From Amaranthus tricolor (lineage: Eukaryota; Streptophyta; Magnoliopsida; Caryophyllales; Amaranthaceae), in the NCBI RefSeq assembly GCF_026212465.1, contig NC_080063.1:4330844-4394843 (forward strand): a stretch of DNA of 64,000 nucleotides. The letters are read 5' to 3'. A program made the position numbers and the translations under genes. Below are positions 22,172 through 34,500 of this stretch, in pieces. Position 1 is the stretch's first letter, and every line of letters starts with the position of its first letter. The notes below the pieces were generated by a model. It ran no database searches and had not been told where the DNA came from. It was given only the letters and a program-made list of their open reading frames with translations.

Positions 22172-25100
22172 ATGACTATCGTTAATATGGATGTCGCGGC
22201 TACTCATGAGACAATAGCTAACTTGGACATTAACTCTGCTAACCCGACGGAAATTCCTTTGGTAGCATGTAGACGTTTTAATAAAGAGGGGTTGCTAATG
22301 AATGATTCGGACGATAGTAGTTCGGTGAAAATCACCCCTCATTATGAATCAATAAAGGCCGGGGATGAGTTATCTGTATCCCCTATATACCCTCCGGAGA
22401 TAATGAAAACTGCTCCTTGGGAAGTGAGCGTTGCTTTCTTCCCCAATTACTTGCTGCGAATAAATCCTGACTTGGAAGGGTTATTGTATGTAGATATGGA
22501 AAACATCGAAGGATCATTTGAGTCCTCAGGAAGGGAGAGCGCAGCGCCGGTTCCTCCTCCATTTTACATCCCAAGCGGCGGGCCCCTTAACTACTTCATA
22601 GATTTACAAACCAAAAGAGACTTAGACAAGCATCGGGAAGCCATCTCTCAAAAATGGGGTTTGAAAGATGATATCAACATTATTACCCCGGGGAATTATG
22701 ACACCGTTAGGTTTCCTCCCCCACACTGTATAGCAGTATATTTTCCTTCTTTCGAATTAGGACTTAGGTTTCCTCTTCATCCATTTTTTAGGGAAATATT
22801 AGATTTTTTGAATGTTTCAGTACCCGAATTATACCCTAACGCATGGGGTTGTATGGTGGCGTTTTTTATCTTGTGTAAAGTTTTGGCCGTGCCACCAACA
22901 CTTACCGCCTTTAGGTATATATTTAGAGCCCGCCTATGCAATTCTCAATCATATGGCTGTGGCTGGATAACATTCACACATCTTCGTGGGCTGAAGATAG
23001 TCCACAACCTCCCTGACAATCAGAAGGGATATAGGACAAAGTTCGCCTATTTATACAATTCAGGGGGTTGGAATATTAAGACCTCTTTTGACATCAAACC
23101 CAATCTTTCGGGATTCAATAATGGGATCCCACAATGTTCCTTCAATGATGCGGTGATCATAGAATACGCGAAGATGGACGTTCAATTGGGGAGGAAACCC
23201 ATGAACGTCCAACTCAACTGGATACCGGGTCGATCTGAGTTGGAGAATGAGAGCCTCCTCTCAGCATTCGGCATCAGCCTGGCTATCGATCGGAGTAAGA
23301 GTCGTCGGATTTCTTCCTTCCTTTTTATGGTATGTTTACTCGTTTCTACCTCTTGATTTTTCAGGGATAGCCAAGGAAAACTTAAGAGCAAAAAATCCAG
23401 AACTGATGAAGAAATTCAGTGTTATGCAATTTGCTCAGGGGGCCAGTCAACGGGCCGCGGAAAAACCTCTACCTCTTCCTCCAAAGGTATAAATTCATAT
23501 ATTTTTTGAACTGAGGGATTTCTTCTAACTTTTTCTCTTGTAGGACTCGGCAACGGTGGAGAAAGGGCTGGACGAGGTGCCCTGCGAAGAGGAGGCTCTC
23601 CGGCTCCTCGAGGAGAGGAGAAGAGTTCATATTCCCGATGACTCTCAGAGGGTAATCCCTTCTAAGAAGAGGGAATTGAAGAAGAGAGAGAGGAAGAGAA
23701 AGAGAGTCTCTTCCTCCCACGAGGAGAGTGCCTCGAAGAAGGCCTCCGCGGGAACAATAATGACAGCCGTACCTCTACGAATGAGGTCGGCGGAGGAGGA
23801 GGTGGCTTCTCCTCATGATGAGGCCTCCCCGGTTCTGAGCCGAGGCAAAGAGAAGGTGGGGGAATCGGCTGCGACCCCAGAGGTAAGGGTGGAGGAGGTA
23901 TATCGTCGTCGAAAGGTTCTTCCTTTCCGACACGACACTCCTTTTACTGACTTGGGGCATAAGGGTATGATAACCCGATTCAATAGGGCGACATCCCACT
24001 TAATCAACAAAGTGGATGTTGACCTTTTGGAGTCCCTTTCCCCCACCGACAGAGTCCGTCAACTCCAAGCTACCGCGGCTGAGGTAACGTCTTTCTACTT
24101 TTATCTTTTAAGTCAGCTACACCTGGATTTTAACTTGTTCTTTTCACATGCTTTTTTGAGGTTTTCCTTTGAGCTCAACCTCAGCCGCCAAAGCGCCGCG
24201 GATAGGGAGACGTTGGCCGTCCTGTCCTCCCGCTGCAACGAGCAGGATGAGGAGCTCCAGAAGCTCCGAGAAGAACTGCCGAGCTTAAAGGATAAACTGG
24301 CTAAATGCTCTGAGCTGAAAGAGCGTTTAGTCAGAACTGAATAGTGGCGGGAGAGGGCGAGAAAACAACTGGAGAAGACCGTTGGGAGTTTGGACGCAAC
24401 TTCTAACAAGTCGACAACCCTCGGCCATGAAGTCGGTCACCTGATGGACATTCATGCTAAGCTGGTTCATCAAAACCAGTGTCTTATGCAACAGGTGTCG
24501 GCTGATTCGGCCAAGTTCAAGACTTTGCTATCCGCGGCTAAGGTGTATAAAATTAGCTTGGAAAGACGAGCCCGGATAGCTAGGGATTGGCTAACTTCGG
24601 ATGAGCCGGAGGCGTCAAGTTTCTTGGGGGATCTGACGGCAGAGATGGTGGGTGCTGGTTCCACGATTAGTGAAGAGAAGTACCGTCTGGCTGCTGCGGA
24701 GTTAGGCGTCGACTTCGATTTTCTCCAACATAAGGCAAATCAAAAGGGAGACGAAGCTCTGGCTAACCTAGTTCCGATTTTGGAGCGGGAGTCGGCGGTA
24801 CTGGTGGACCCCAATTGGGATGTGGAAGAGGCGAAGGCTTGGTCGGAGAGAGTTGATATTGCGGCTGAAAAGGAGGCTCTATGCCTTGATCGAGATAAGC
24901 TAACTCTCTCTCGTCCTTCGGCCTCGGGCACCCCCGAGAACTTGGCGCTTTCCCACTTGGAGAGTTTGTGCTTAGATCTTTCGAATCTGCTTATTGACGA
25001 AGGAAGAAACCTCCAGGGCTTGTCCAAGGATTTGTCCAAGATTGAAGTGGAGCCGTTCAACGTTGAAGATTTTGTAAGCTTCACTCCAAGTCTTGAAGAG

Positions 25101-25175
25101 GGGATGGCCGGGTCTCCTCAGCTGCCGGCCCGAGATTCAGAGGGGGACGTCGATGCCTTCCTAGATGATGTTTAA
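22172..25175 (+). pseudogene. Antisense ORF of the Tat element ('putative gypsy type transposon' domain)
   Basis: On the strand opposite to gag-pol. The first part (22,172 to about 23,329, 386 codons) carries the conserved ELGLRFPLHPFFREILDFL and PNAWGCMVAFFILC blocks of the plant Transposase_28-type 'putative gypsy type transposon' domain. Reading resumes after GT-AG gaps (23,330-23,364, which does not keep frame, and 23,487-23,543, which does). It runs on as a Glu/Lys/Arg-rich linker and a long coiled coil to 25,175. A TAG at 24,342-24,344 breaks the same frame, and 24,084-24,187 may be another intron. Antisense ORFs between integrase and 3' LTR are known for Tat elements; their function is unknown. 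Confidence 0.75.
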
Positions 25176-25389
25176 TTTTGTTTTGAAGTTGTAATTTAAA
25201 CTTGAAATTTTTGACCAGATTTTGTAATTCGAATTGAATTATATGTATATATTTTTGAACGACACTTCTAAGATTGTTTGCTATAAATGTTTGGAGTATT
25301 TCCTATTCTAACTCTCAGGCCGCGGCTTCTTTCTCCCAACAAACGGGGAGTGATGCGGTCGAAAATTTACTTGGAACAATTTCGATCTT

Positions 25390-25745
25390 AGGACCCCATT
25401 CTAAGGGTCCGACTTGTCGATGTCACTAACAAGCGACATCAAGCAAAATTTACTTAGAATAATTTTGATCTTGGGACCCCATCCTAAAGGTCCGACTTAT
25501 GGATGTCACTGATACTTGCCTGATTAATAGAGAACATTGATTTTAACTTAAATCAACTTTGATTTTTGGACCCCAGTCTAGGGGTCCGACTTGTCGATGT
25601 TACAGATGGGCGAGATTTTTACTTAGAACAATTTTGATATTTGGACCCCTCTCTTTGGGTCCGACTTGTGGATGTCACTGTTTCGTGGTGACTTAGAATA
25701 AATTTGATGATGGGACCCCTCTCAATGAGTCCGACTTATAGACAT
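25390..25745. repeat. Right array of GTCCGACTT hairpin repeats
   Basis: Five units of 70-94 bp, with the motif at 25,407, 25,490, 25,584, 25,659 and 25,729. Each unit reads ACTTAGAA, AATTTTGAT, GGACCCC, a 6-8 base gap, GGGTCC, then GACTTGTCGATGT. The GGACCC(C)/GGGTCC arms form a 5-7 bp stem just before the CGAC-TT-GTCG palindrome. The units lie between the antisense ORF and the pol 3' end. Confidence 0.88.
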
Positions 25746-25989
25746 TACTGAATTTAATAAGATTTGCAATATTAATAGAGGAAGTAGAATATAACTGAAT
25801 ACTTGTAAATGTTGGAGCTGGATAATCTGAAAATGAAACTTCTGATATATTGAAATTACTAACACTGAAAATGACAACGCGACTATGCCGCGGGATGAAA
25901 CTGATGATTATTGACTGAAAATGACAACGCGACTATGCCGCAGGATGAAGCGATGAAACTAATGGTTATTGACTGGCCTCTTGCGAATC

Positions 25990-27960
25990 TTATTCAATGA
26001 AGTACTTCTTTAAGTGATCTCCATTCCATAGACGGGGTAGTTTCTTCCCTTTCATGTCTTCTAGTTCGAATGTCCTTGGTTTGATGACGCGGATGATTTT
26101 GAACGGGCCATCCCAGTTGGCCCCTAGTTTTCCTTTATCTACGATTTTTCCCGTGGCCTCAACTTTGCGGAGGACGAAGTCGCCAACTTGAATGCGTTTA
26201 GTTTTGACCTGTCAGTTGAAGCTGCGAATCATCTTCTGTTTTTGGGCCATAGATCTTAACAATGCATTCCCCCGTGTTTCTGGAAGCAGATCTAAGTTTG
26301 CCCTTTTTTCTTGTTCATTCTCGCTGTGTGAGTAGTAGGTAACCCTTGTGGAGGGTATACCTATTTCTACTGGAAGCACGGCTTTGGACCCGTATACCAA
26401 GGAAAATGGGGTATGCCCTGTTGCCTCTTTGACGGTTGTTTGGCTTGCCCATAGGATGCCAGGTAGTTCTTCATCCCAAGTACCTTTAACCTCTTCTGTT
26501 TTCTTTTTGATGCCGTTCAAAATCTCCTTGTTTGCTGATTCAACTTGGCCATTGGTTTGCGGTCGAGATACTGAACTGAATCGGATTTGAATGTCGAACC
26601 TGTCGCAGTATTCTATTGTGTTCTTACTGACAAATTGTCTCCCATTGTCGGTAATAAGCACACGAGGAATACCGTATCTCGTGATGATATTTTGCCATAT
26701 GAATTGACAGACTTGTTTGTCTGTGATTGAGCTAAGGGCCTCTGCTTCCACGTACTTGGTGAAATAATCAATAGCCACAATAATGAATTTGCATTGCCCC
26801 TTTGCCGGTGGGAAGGGGCCAAGGAGATCTATACCCCACTTATCGAAAGGCAGGACGGCTTGCATGGTTGACAAGTAGTTAGACGGTTTCCTTCTTATCT
26901 TTGAGTGGTACTGGCATTCGAGACATCGTTGGATAAGTGCTTTCGCGTCACTCCTGAGCGAGGGGCCAATAATATCCGCTTCTGAGGACTTTGCCAATGA
27001 CAGTTCGTACTCCCTGATGTATGCCGCATCCGCCTTCGTGTATTTCGCGAAGGATGTAGTTTCCTTCTTCAGGAGAAACACATTTTAAAAGGGGATGGAA
27101 TATATGATTTTTTATAGAGTGTGCCTTCGTGGAGCTCGAACCATCTGGCCTTCTTTTGAAGCAATTTTGCCTGATTCTCATCTTGGGGGAGCGTCTGATT
27201 TTGCAGATATTTGATGTATGGCTCCATCCACATTACCGATCTATCAATGGTGTTAACCATGAAGTTGATACTGGGGTTGGGAAGTACTTCCCAGATAATT
27301 TCGCGAGCCGCGGATGTTTCAGCTGAGCTGGCGAGCTTTGCCAGGGAATCGGCTTGTGCGTTTTGAGATCTTGGGATGTGGATCAATGTGAACTTGTCGA
27401 ATTTCTTGACAAGTTCTCTTACTTGTTGCAAGTACATCTTCATGCTATCATCTTTGGCTTCGAATTCCCCATTCACTTGTCCGACTATTAGCTGGGATTC
27501 AGAGAAAGTGGATAATATTTTAGCCCCTGCCTCATAGCAGATTTTGAGCCCCATGAGTAATGCTTCGTATTCTGCCTCATTGTTAGAAGCCGCGAACTCG
27601 AATCTGACCGCTCTTTCCATAAGGACCCCGGCAGAAGACACGATCAACAGCCCAGCTCCGCTTGCTGATTGTGTTGAGGATCCATCTACATACAACCTCC
27701 ATTCTTGATTAGGTTCAGGATGATGGGGGATAGGGCTTTCGGCAATGAAGTCGGCCAGAGCTTGGGCTTTGATTGCTGTTCACGGTTCATATTCAATGCC
27801 GAAATCTGCAAGTTGATTAGCCCAATCAGTGACGCAACTCGATTTGTTTTTTCCCTCCAGAATCTTTTTCAAAGGTTGGCTGATCCTAATGATGATTTGG
27901 TGGGATTGGAAGTATGGTTTCAATTTCCTGCTTGCCATCACGATTGCAAATAAGACCTTC
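25990..27960 (-). pseudogene. pol: Tat Pol: RNase H end, second RNase H, integrase
   Basis: Minus-strand reading continues from the CACTA insertion at 27,960 (VLFAIVMASRKLKPYFQSH of RNase H 1). An in-frame TGA falls near 27,783. The plant-type second RNase H follows (27,700-27,250: YVDGSS, NNEAEYEALLMGL), where the third acidic residue reads SESQL instead of SDSQL. Integrase (27,150-26,210) has an HHCC-like zinc region, then IDLLGPF, TDNGRQF and NGQVESANKE. A frameshift near 26,950 divides zinc region from core. TGA at about 26,212 breaks the integrase C-terminal domain, which otherwise runs in frame to TAA at 25,990. Confidence 0.88.
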
Positions 27961-28230
27961 TACTAGTGGAAAAAACCTTGTTTCCTGCGGTTTTTTGGTC
28001 ATTTTTTGCTGCGGTTTTGGCCCCTAGCAATAGTGATAGCAGCAAATGTCCTACTTTAAATGCTGCGGTTAATAACCGCAGCAAATAAGAGCATTATTTG
28101 CTGCGGTCTGAGGCAAAACCGCAGCAAATAAGGAGGGGTATTTGCTACGGTCAAAGGCAAAACCGCAGCAATAAGTGGGGCATTATTTGCTGCGGTTATG
28201 CCCCTGACCGCAACAAATACTTATATTTTT
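27961..28230. repeat. CACTA left terminus and subterminal hairpins
   Basis: Repeated inverted pairs of TTATTTGCTGCGGT and ACCGCAGCAAATAA, e.g. 28,061-28,083, 28,094-28,131, 28,139-28,176 and 28,182-28,219. In CACTA elements such subterminal repeats are binding sites for the TNPA-type protein. Confidence 0.88.
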
Positions 28231-28375
28231 TTTCTTTTTCTGTTTTATCCTTAAAATAATCCAAATAATAATACAATGTAATAACAGTGATTAATCCAAT
28301 GATAATCACAGATAATCAACAATAATCTCTTTGTAATAATAAACTCTAGCTCGTATATAATATAATATTATGTAC

Positions 28376-28464
<89 letters not shown>
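28376..28464. repeat. (TA)n microsatellite
   Basis: About 85 bases of nearly pure TA dinucleotide repeat between the left subterminal region and the end of the second CACTA gene. Confidence 0.95.
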
Positions 28465-28511
28465 AAATATACATTATAGTATAAAAAATAATCTATACTA
28501 ATTACAATTTA

Positions 28512-31500
28512 TCAAGGACAAATATTAGCAAGATACGCGGCAATCTTGTCTTTTAATTCGCGCATCTCGCCACTTCTAAAAGGGTGTGTTTCCCTCGGAA
28601 TGTCGTTTAAAACCTATAATATAATATAAAAATAAAAGATTAATATAGAAACATTAGATTTTACCAATAATATATTTAATTAAGAACGTAACAAATACTT
28701 ACGGCATCTATATTTTCGACTCCAAACTCCTTCACGTATTGTATAATATCGGACATATACTTCAGCGCGTTGTAGCCGCAGTCAACGGAAGAAGAAGGTT
28801 GTTGAAAGCACTAAGAGAAAATAGATGTTAGTGTCAAAAACGGTTTAAAACGCATAAAATGGCAACTTAACACGTAATTTCTAGCATATGACTACGATTT
28901 TCAATTCTAACCACTTCAACAAATTAATATATACCAAATAGTGTTTTGTGCCAAGTTTTGTGCAAAACAAACAAAGTTTGAACTACTTTACGCGCGAAAT
29001 TGACAAAAACGCTTAAAAACCCTTAAAATTGCAACTTAACATCTAATTTCTAACATAAGACTATTATTTTCAATTCTAACCATTTCAACACAATAATATA
29101 TGTCAAATAGTGTTGTGTGCCAAGTTTTGTGCATAACAAACCAAGTTTAAAACCCTTAAAATCGCAACTTAACACGTAATTTCTAGCATAAAACTATGAT
29201 TTTCAATTCTATCCAATTCAACACAATAATATATACCAAATAGTGTAGTGTGTCAAGTTTTGCTTCAGCTCAGTTTGACCTATTTTACGCGCGAAATTGA
29301 CACAGTAGCAAACTAGCGACCAGACGACCTTGCAAGACACGTGGAGACCAAACCTATGCATCCAGGACCTAGGCTAAAGTGGAAATGGAATCTTGGTACT
29401 TAGATCTAGCTATCAAGGTCCTAAACCCATTCTAATAATCCCCGTGGACTCCTAGAAGCTGAGCTGAAGGAGGGCTGCTCGACAGTATGCTAGATCAGAA
29501 TTCTTGAAGTGTTTGCGGTTGTTTCGTATTCTTTTCATGATCATTTTTAGTTTTTGTCTGTGTCATTAATCAAAGCTTACGCACAACATTAATCCTTGCA
29601 TAACCAAGGCCTTAATCAGCCCCGGTTTCGCATCAAAATCATGTTTGAGCTACTTTACGCGCGAAATTGACAAAAACGCTTAAAAACCCTTAAAATCGCA
29701 ACTTAACACCTAATTTATAGCATATGACTATTATTTTCAATTCTAACCATTTCAACACAATAATATATGCCAAATAGTGTTGTGTGCCAAGTTTCGTGCA
29801 TAACAAACCAAGTTTGACCTATTTTACGCGCGAAATTGTCAAAAACGCTTAAAAACCCTTAAAATCGCAACTTAACACGTAATTTCTAGCATATAACTAT
29901 GATTTTCAATTCTATCCAATTCAACACAATAATATATACTAAATAGTGTAGTGTGCCAAGTTTCGTGCGTGACAAACCAAGTTTGACCTACTTTACGCGC
30001 TAAATTGACGCAGAAGCAAACTAGCGACCAGACCACCTTGCACGACACGTGGAAACCAAACCTATGCATCCAGGACCTAGGCTAAAGTGGAAATGGAATC
30101 TTGGTACTTAGATCTAGCTATCAAGGTCCTAAACCCATTTTAATAATCCCCGTGGACTCCTAGAAGCTTAGCTAAAGGAGGGCTGCTCGACAGTATGCTA
30201 GATCGGAATTCTTTAAGTGTTTGCGGTTGTTTCGTGTTCTTTTCATGATCATTTTTAGTTTTTGTCTATGTCATTAATCAAAGCTTACGCACAACATTAA
30301 TCCTTGCATAACCAAGGCCTTAATCAGCCCCGTTTTCGCATCAAAACCATGTTTGAGCTACTTTACGCGCGAAATTGACAAAAACGCTTAAAAACCGTTA
30401 AAATCGCAACTTAACACCTAATTTCTAACATATGACTATTATTTTCAATTCTAACCATTTCAACACAATAATATATGCCAAATAGTGTTGTGTGCCAAGT
30501 TTCGTGCAAAACAAACCAAGTTTGAGCTAATTTACGTGCGAAATTGACAAAAACGCTTAAAAACCCTTAAAATCGCAACTTAACACCTAATGTCTAGCAT
30601 ATGACTATTATTTTAAATTATAACTATTTCAACACAATAATATATGCCAAATAGTGTTGTGTGCCATGTTTCGTGCATAACAAACCAAGTTTAAGCTACT
30701 TTACGCGCAAAATTGACAAAAACTCTTAAAAACCCTTAAAATCGCAACTTAACACCTAATTTCTAGCATATGACTATTATTTTCAATTATAACAATTTCA
30801 ACACAATAATATATGCCAAGTAGTGTTGTGTGCCAAGTTTCGGGCAAAACAAACCAAGTTTGAGCTAGTTTATGCGCGAAAATGACATAAACGCTTAAAA
30901 ACGCTTAAAAACCCTTATAATCGCAACTTAACAACTAATTTCTAGCATATGACTATTATTTTCAAATCTAACCATTTAAACACAATAATATATGCCAAAT
31001 AGTGTTGTGTGCCAAGTTTCGTGCATAACAAACCAAGTTTGACCTACTTTACGCGCGAAATTGACAAAAACGCTTAAAAACCCTTAAAATCGCACTTAAC
31101 ACATAATTTCTAGCATATGACTATTATTTTCAATTCCAACCATTTCAACACAATAATATATGCCAAATAGTGTTGTGTGCCAAGTTTCGTGCATAACAAA
31201 CCAAGTTTGAGCTACTTCACGCGCGAAATTGACAAAAACGCTTAAAAACCCTTAAAATCGCAACTTAACACGTAATTTCTAGCATATAACTACGATTTTC
31301 AATTCTATCCAATTCAACACAATAATATATACCAAATAGTGTAGTGTGCCAAGTTTCGTGCGTAACAAACCAAGTTTGACCTACTTTACGCGCGAAATTG
31401 ACACAGCAGCAAACTAGCGACCAGACCACCTTGCAAGACACGTGGAGATCAAACCTATGTATCCATGACCTAGGCTAAAGTGGAAATGGAATCTTGGTAC

Positions 31501-34500
31501 TTGGATCTAGCTATCAAGGTCCTAAACCCATTCTAATAATCCCCGTGGACTCCTAGAAGCTGAGTTGAAGGAGGGCTGCTCGACAGTATGCTAGATCAGA
31601 ATTTTTAAGTGTTTGCGGTTGTTTCGTGTTCTTTTCATGATCATTTTTAGTTTTTGTCTGTGTCATTAATCAAAGCTTACGCACAACATTAATCCTTGCA
31701 TAACAAAAGCGTTAATCAGCCCCGGTTTCGCATCAAAACCATGTTTGAACTACGTTACGCGCGAAATTTACAAAAACGATTAAAAACCGTTAAAATCGTA
31801 ACTTAACACCTAATTTCTAGCATATGACTATTATTTTAAATTCTAACCATTTCAACACAAAAATATATGCCAAATTGTGTTGTGTGCCAAGTTTCGTGCA
31901 AAACAAACCAAGTTTGAGCTACTTTACGCGCGAAATTGACAAAAACGCTTAAAAACCCTTAAAATCGCAACTTAACACCTAATTTCTAGCATATGACTAT
32001 TATTTTCAATTATAACCATTTCAACACAATAATATATGCCAAATAGCGTTGTGTGCCAAGTTTCGTGCATAACAAACCAAGTTTGAGCTACTTTACGCGC
32101 GAAATTGACAAAAACACTTAAAAACCCTTAAAATCGCACACCTAATTTCTAGCATATGACTATTATTTTCAATTCTAACCATTTAAACACAATAATATAT
32201 GCCAAATAGTGTTGTGTGCCAAGTTTCGTGCATAACAAACCAAGTTTGACCTACTTTACGCGCGAAATTGACAAAAACGCTTAAAAACCCTTAAAATCGC
32301 ACTTAACACATAATTTCTAGCATATGACTATTATTTTCAATTCCAACCATTTCAACACAATAATATATGCCAAATAGTGTTGTGTGCCAAGTTTCGTGCA
32401 TAACAAACCAAGTTTGAGCTACTTCGAGCGCGAAATTGACAAAAACGCTTAAAAACCCTTAAAATCGCAACTTAACACGTAATTTCTAGCATATAACTAC
32501 GATTTTCAATTCTATCCAATTCAACACAATAATATATACCAAATAGTGTAGTGTGCCAAGTTTCGTGCGTAACAAACCAAGTTTGACCTACTTTACGCGC
32601 GAAATTGACACAGCAGCAAACTAGCGACCAGACCACCTTGCAAGACACGTGGAGATCAAACCTATGTATCCAGGACCTAAGCTAAAGTGGAAATGGAATC
32701 TTGGTACTTGGATCTAGCTATCAAGGTCCTAAACCCATTCTAATAATCCCCGTGGACTCCTAGAAGCTGAGCTGAAGGAGGGCTGCTCGACAGTATGCTA
32801 GATCAGAATTTTTAAGTGTTTGCGGTTGTTTCGTGTTCTTTTCATGATCATTTTTAGTTTTTGTCTGTGTCATTAATCAAAGCTTACGCACAACATTAAT
32901 CCTTGCATAACAAAAGCGTTAATCAGCCCCGGTTTCGCATCAAAACCATGTTTGAACTACGTTACGCGCGAAATTGACAAAAACGATTAAAAACCCTTAA
33001 AATCGCAACTTAACACCTAATTTCTAGCATATGACTATTATTTTAAATTCTAACCATTTCAACACAAAAATATATGCCAAATTGTGTTGTGTGCCAAGTT
33101 TCGTGCAAAACAAACCAAGTTTGAGCTACTTTACGCGCGAAATTGACAAAAACGCTTAAAAACCCTTAAAATCGCAACTTAACACCTAATTTCTAGCATA
33201 TGACTATTATTTTCAATTATAACCATTTCAACACAATAATATATGCCAAATAGCGTTGTGTGCCAAGTTTCGTGCATAACAAACCAAGTTTGAGCTACTT
33301 TACGCGCGAAATTGACAAAAACACTTAAAAACCCTTAAAATCGCACACCTAATTTCTAGCATATGACTATTATTTTCAATTCTAACCATTTAAACACAAT
33401 AATATATGCCAAATAGTGTTGTGTGCCAAGTTTCGTGCATAACAAACCAAGTTTGAGCTACTTCACGCGCGAAATTGACAAAAACGCTTAAAAACCCTTA
33501 AAATCGCAACTTAACACGTAATTTCTAGCATATAACTACGATTTTCAATTCTATCAAATTCAACACAATAATATATACTAAATAGTGTAGTATGCCAAGT
33601 TTCGTGTGTAACAAACCAAGTTTGACCTACTTTACGCGCGAAATTGACGCAGCAGCAAACTAGCGACCAGACCACCTTGCAAGACACGTGGAGACCAAAC
33701 CTATGCATCCAGGACCTAGGCTAAAGTGGAAATGGAATCTTGGTACTTGGATCTAGCTATCAAGGTCCTAAACCCATTCTAATAATCCCCGTGGACTCCT
33801 AGAAGCTGAGCTGAAGGAGGGCTGCTCGACAGTATGCTAGATCAGAATTCTTTAAGTGTTTGCGGTTGTTTCGTGTTCTTTTCATGATCATTTTTAGTTT
33901 TTGTCTGTGTCATTAATCAATGCTTACGCACAACATTAATCCTTGCATAACCAAGGCCTTAATCAGCCCCGGTTTCGCATCAAAACCATGTTTCAGCTAC
34001 TTTACGCGCGAAATTGACAAAAACGCTTAAAAACCCTTAAAATCGCAACTTAACACCTAATTTCTAGCATATGACTATTATTTTCAATTCTAACCATTTC
34101 AACACAATAATGTATGCCAAATAGTGTTGTGTGCCAAGTTTCGTGCAAGACAAACCAAGTTTGAGCTACTTTACCCGCGAAATTAACAAAAACGCTTAAA
34201 AACCCTTAAAATCGCAACTTAACACCTAATTTCTAGAATATGACTTTTATTTTCAATTATAACCATTTCAAAACAATAATATATGCCAAATAGTGTTGTG
34301 TGCCAAGTTTCGTGCATAACAAACCAAGTTTGAGCTACTTTACGCGCGAAATTGACAAAAACGCTTAAAAACCCTTCAAATCGCAACTTAACACCTAATT
34401 TCTAGCATATGACTATTATTTTCAATTCTAACCATTTCAAAACAATAATATATGCCAAATAGTGTTGTGTGCCAAGTTTTGTGCATAACAAACCAAGTTT

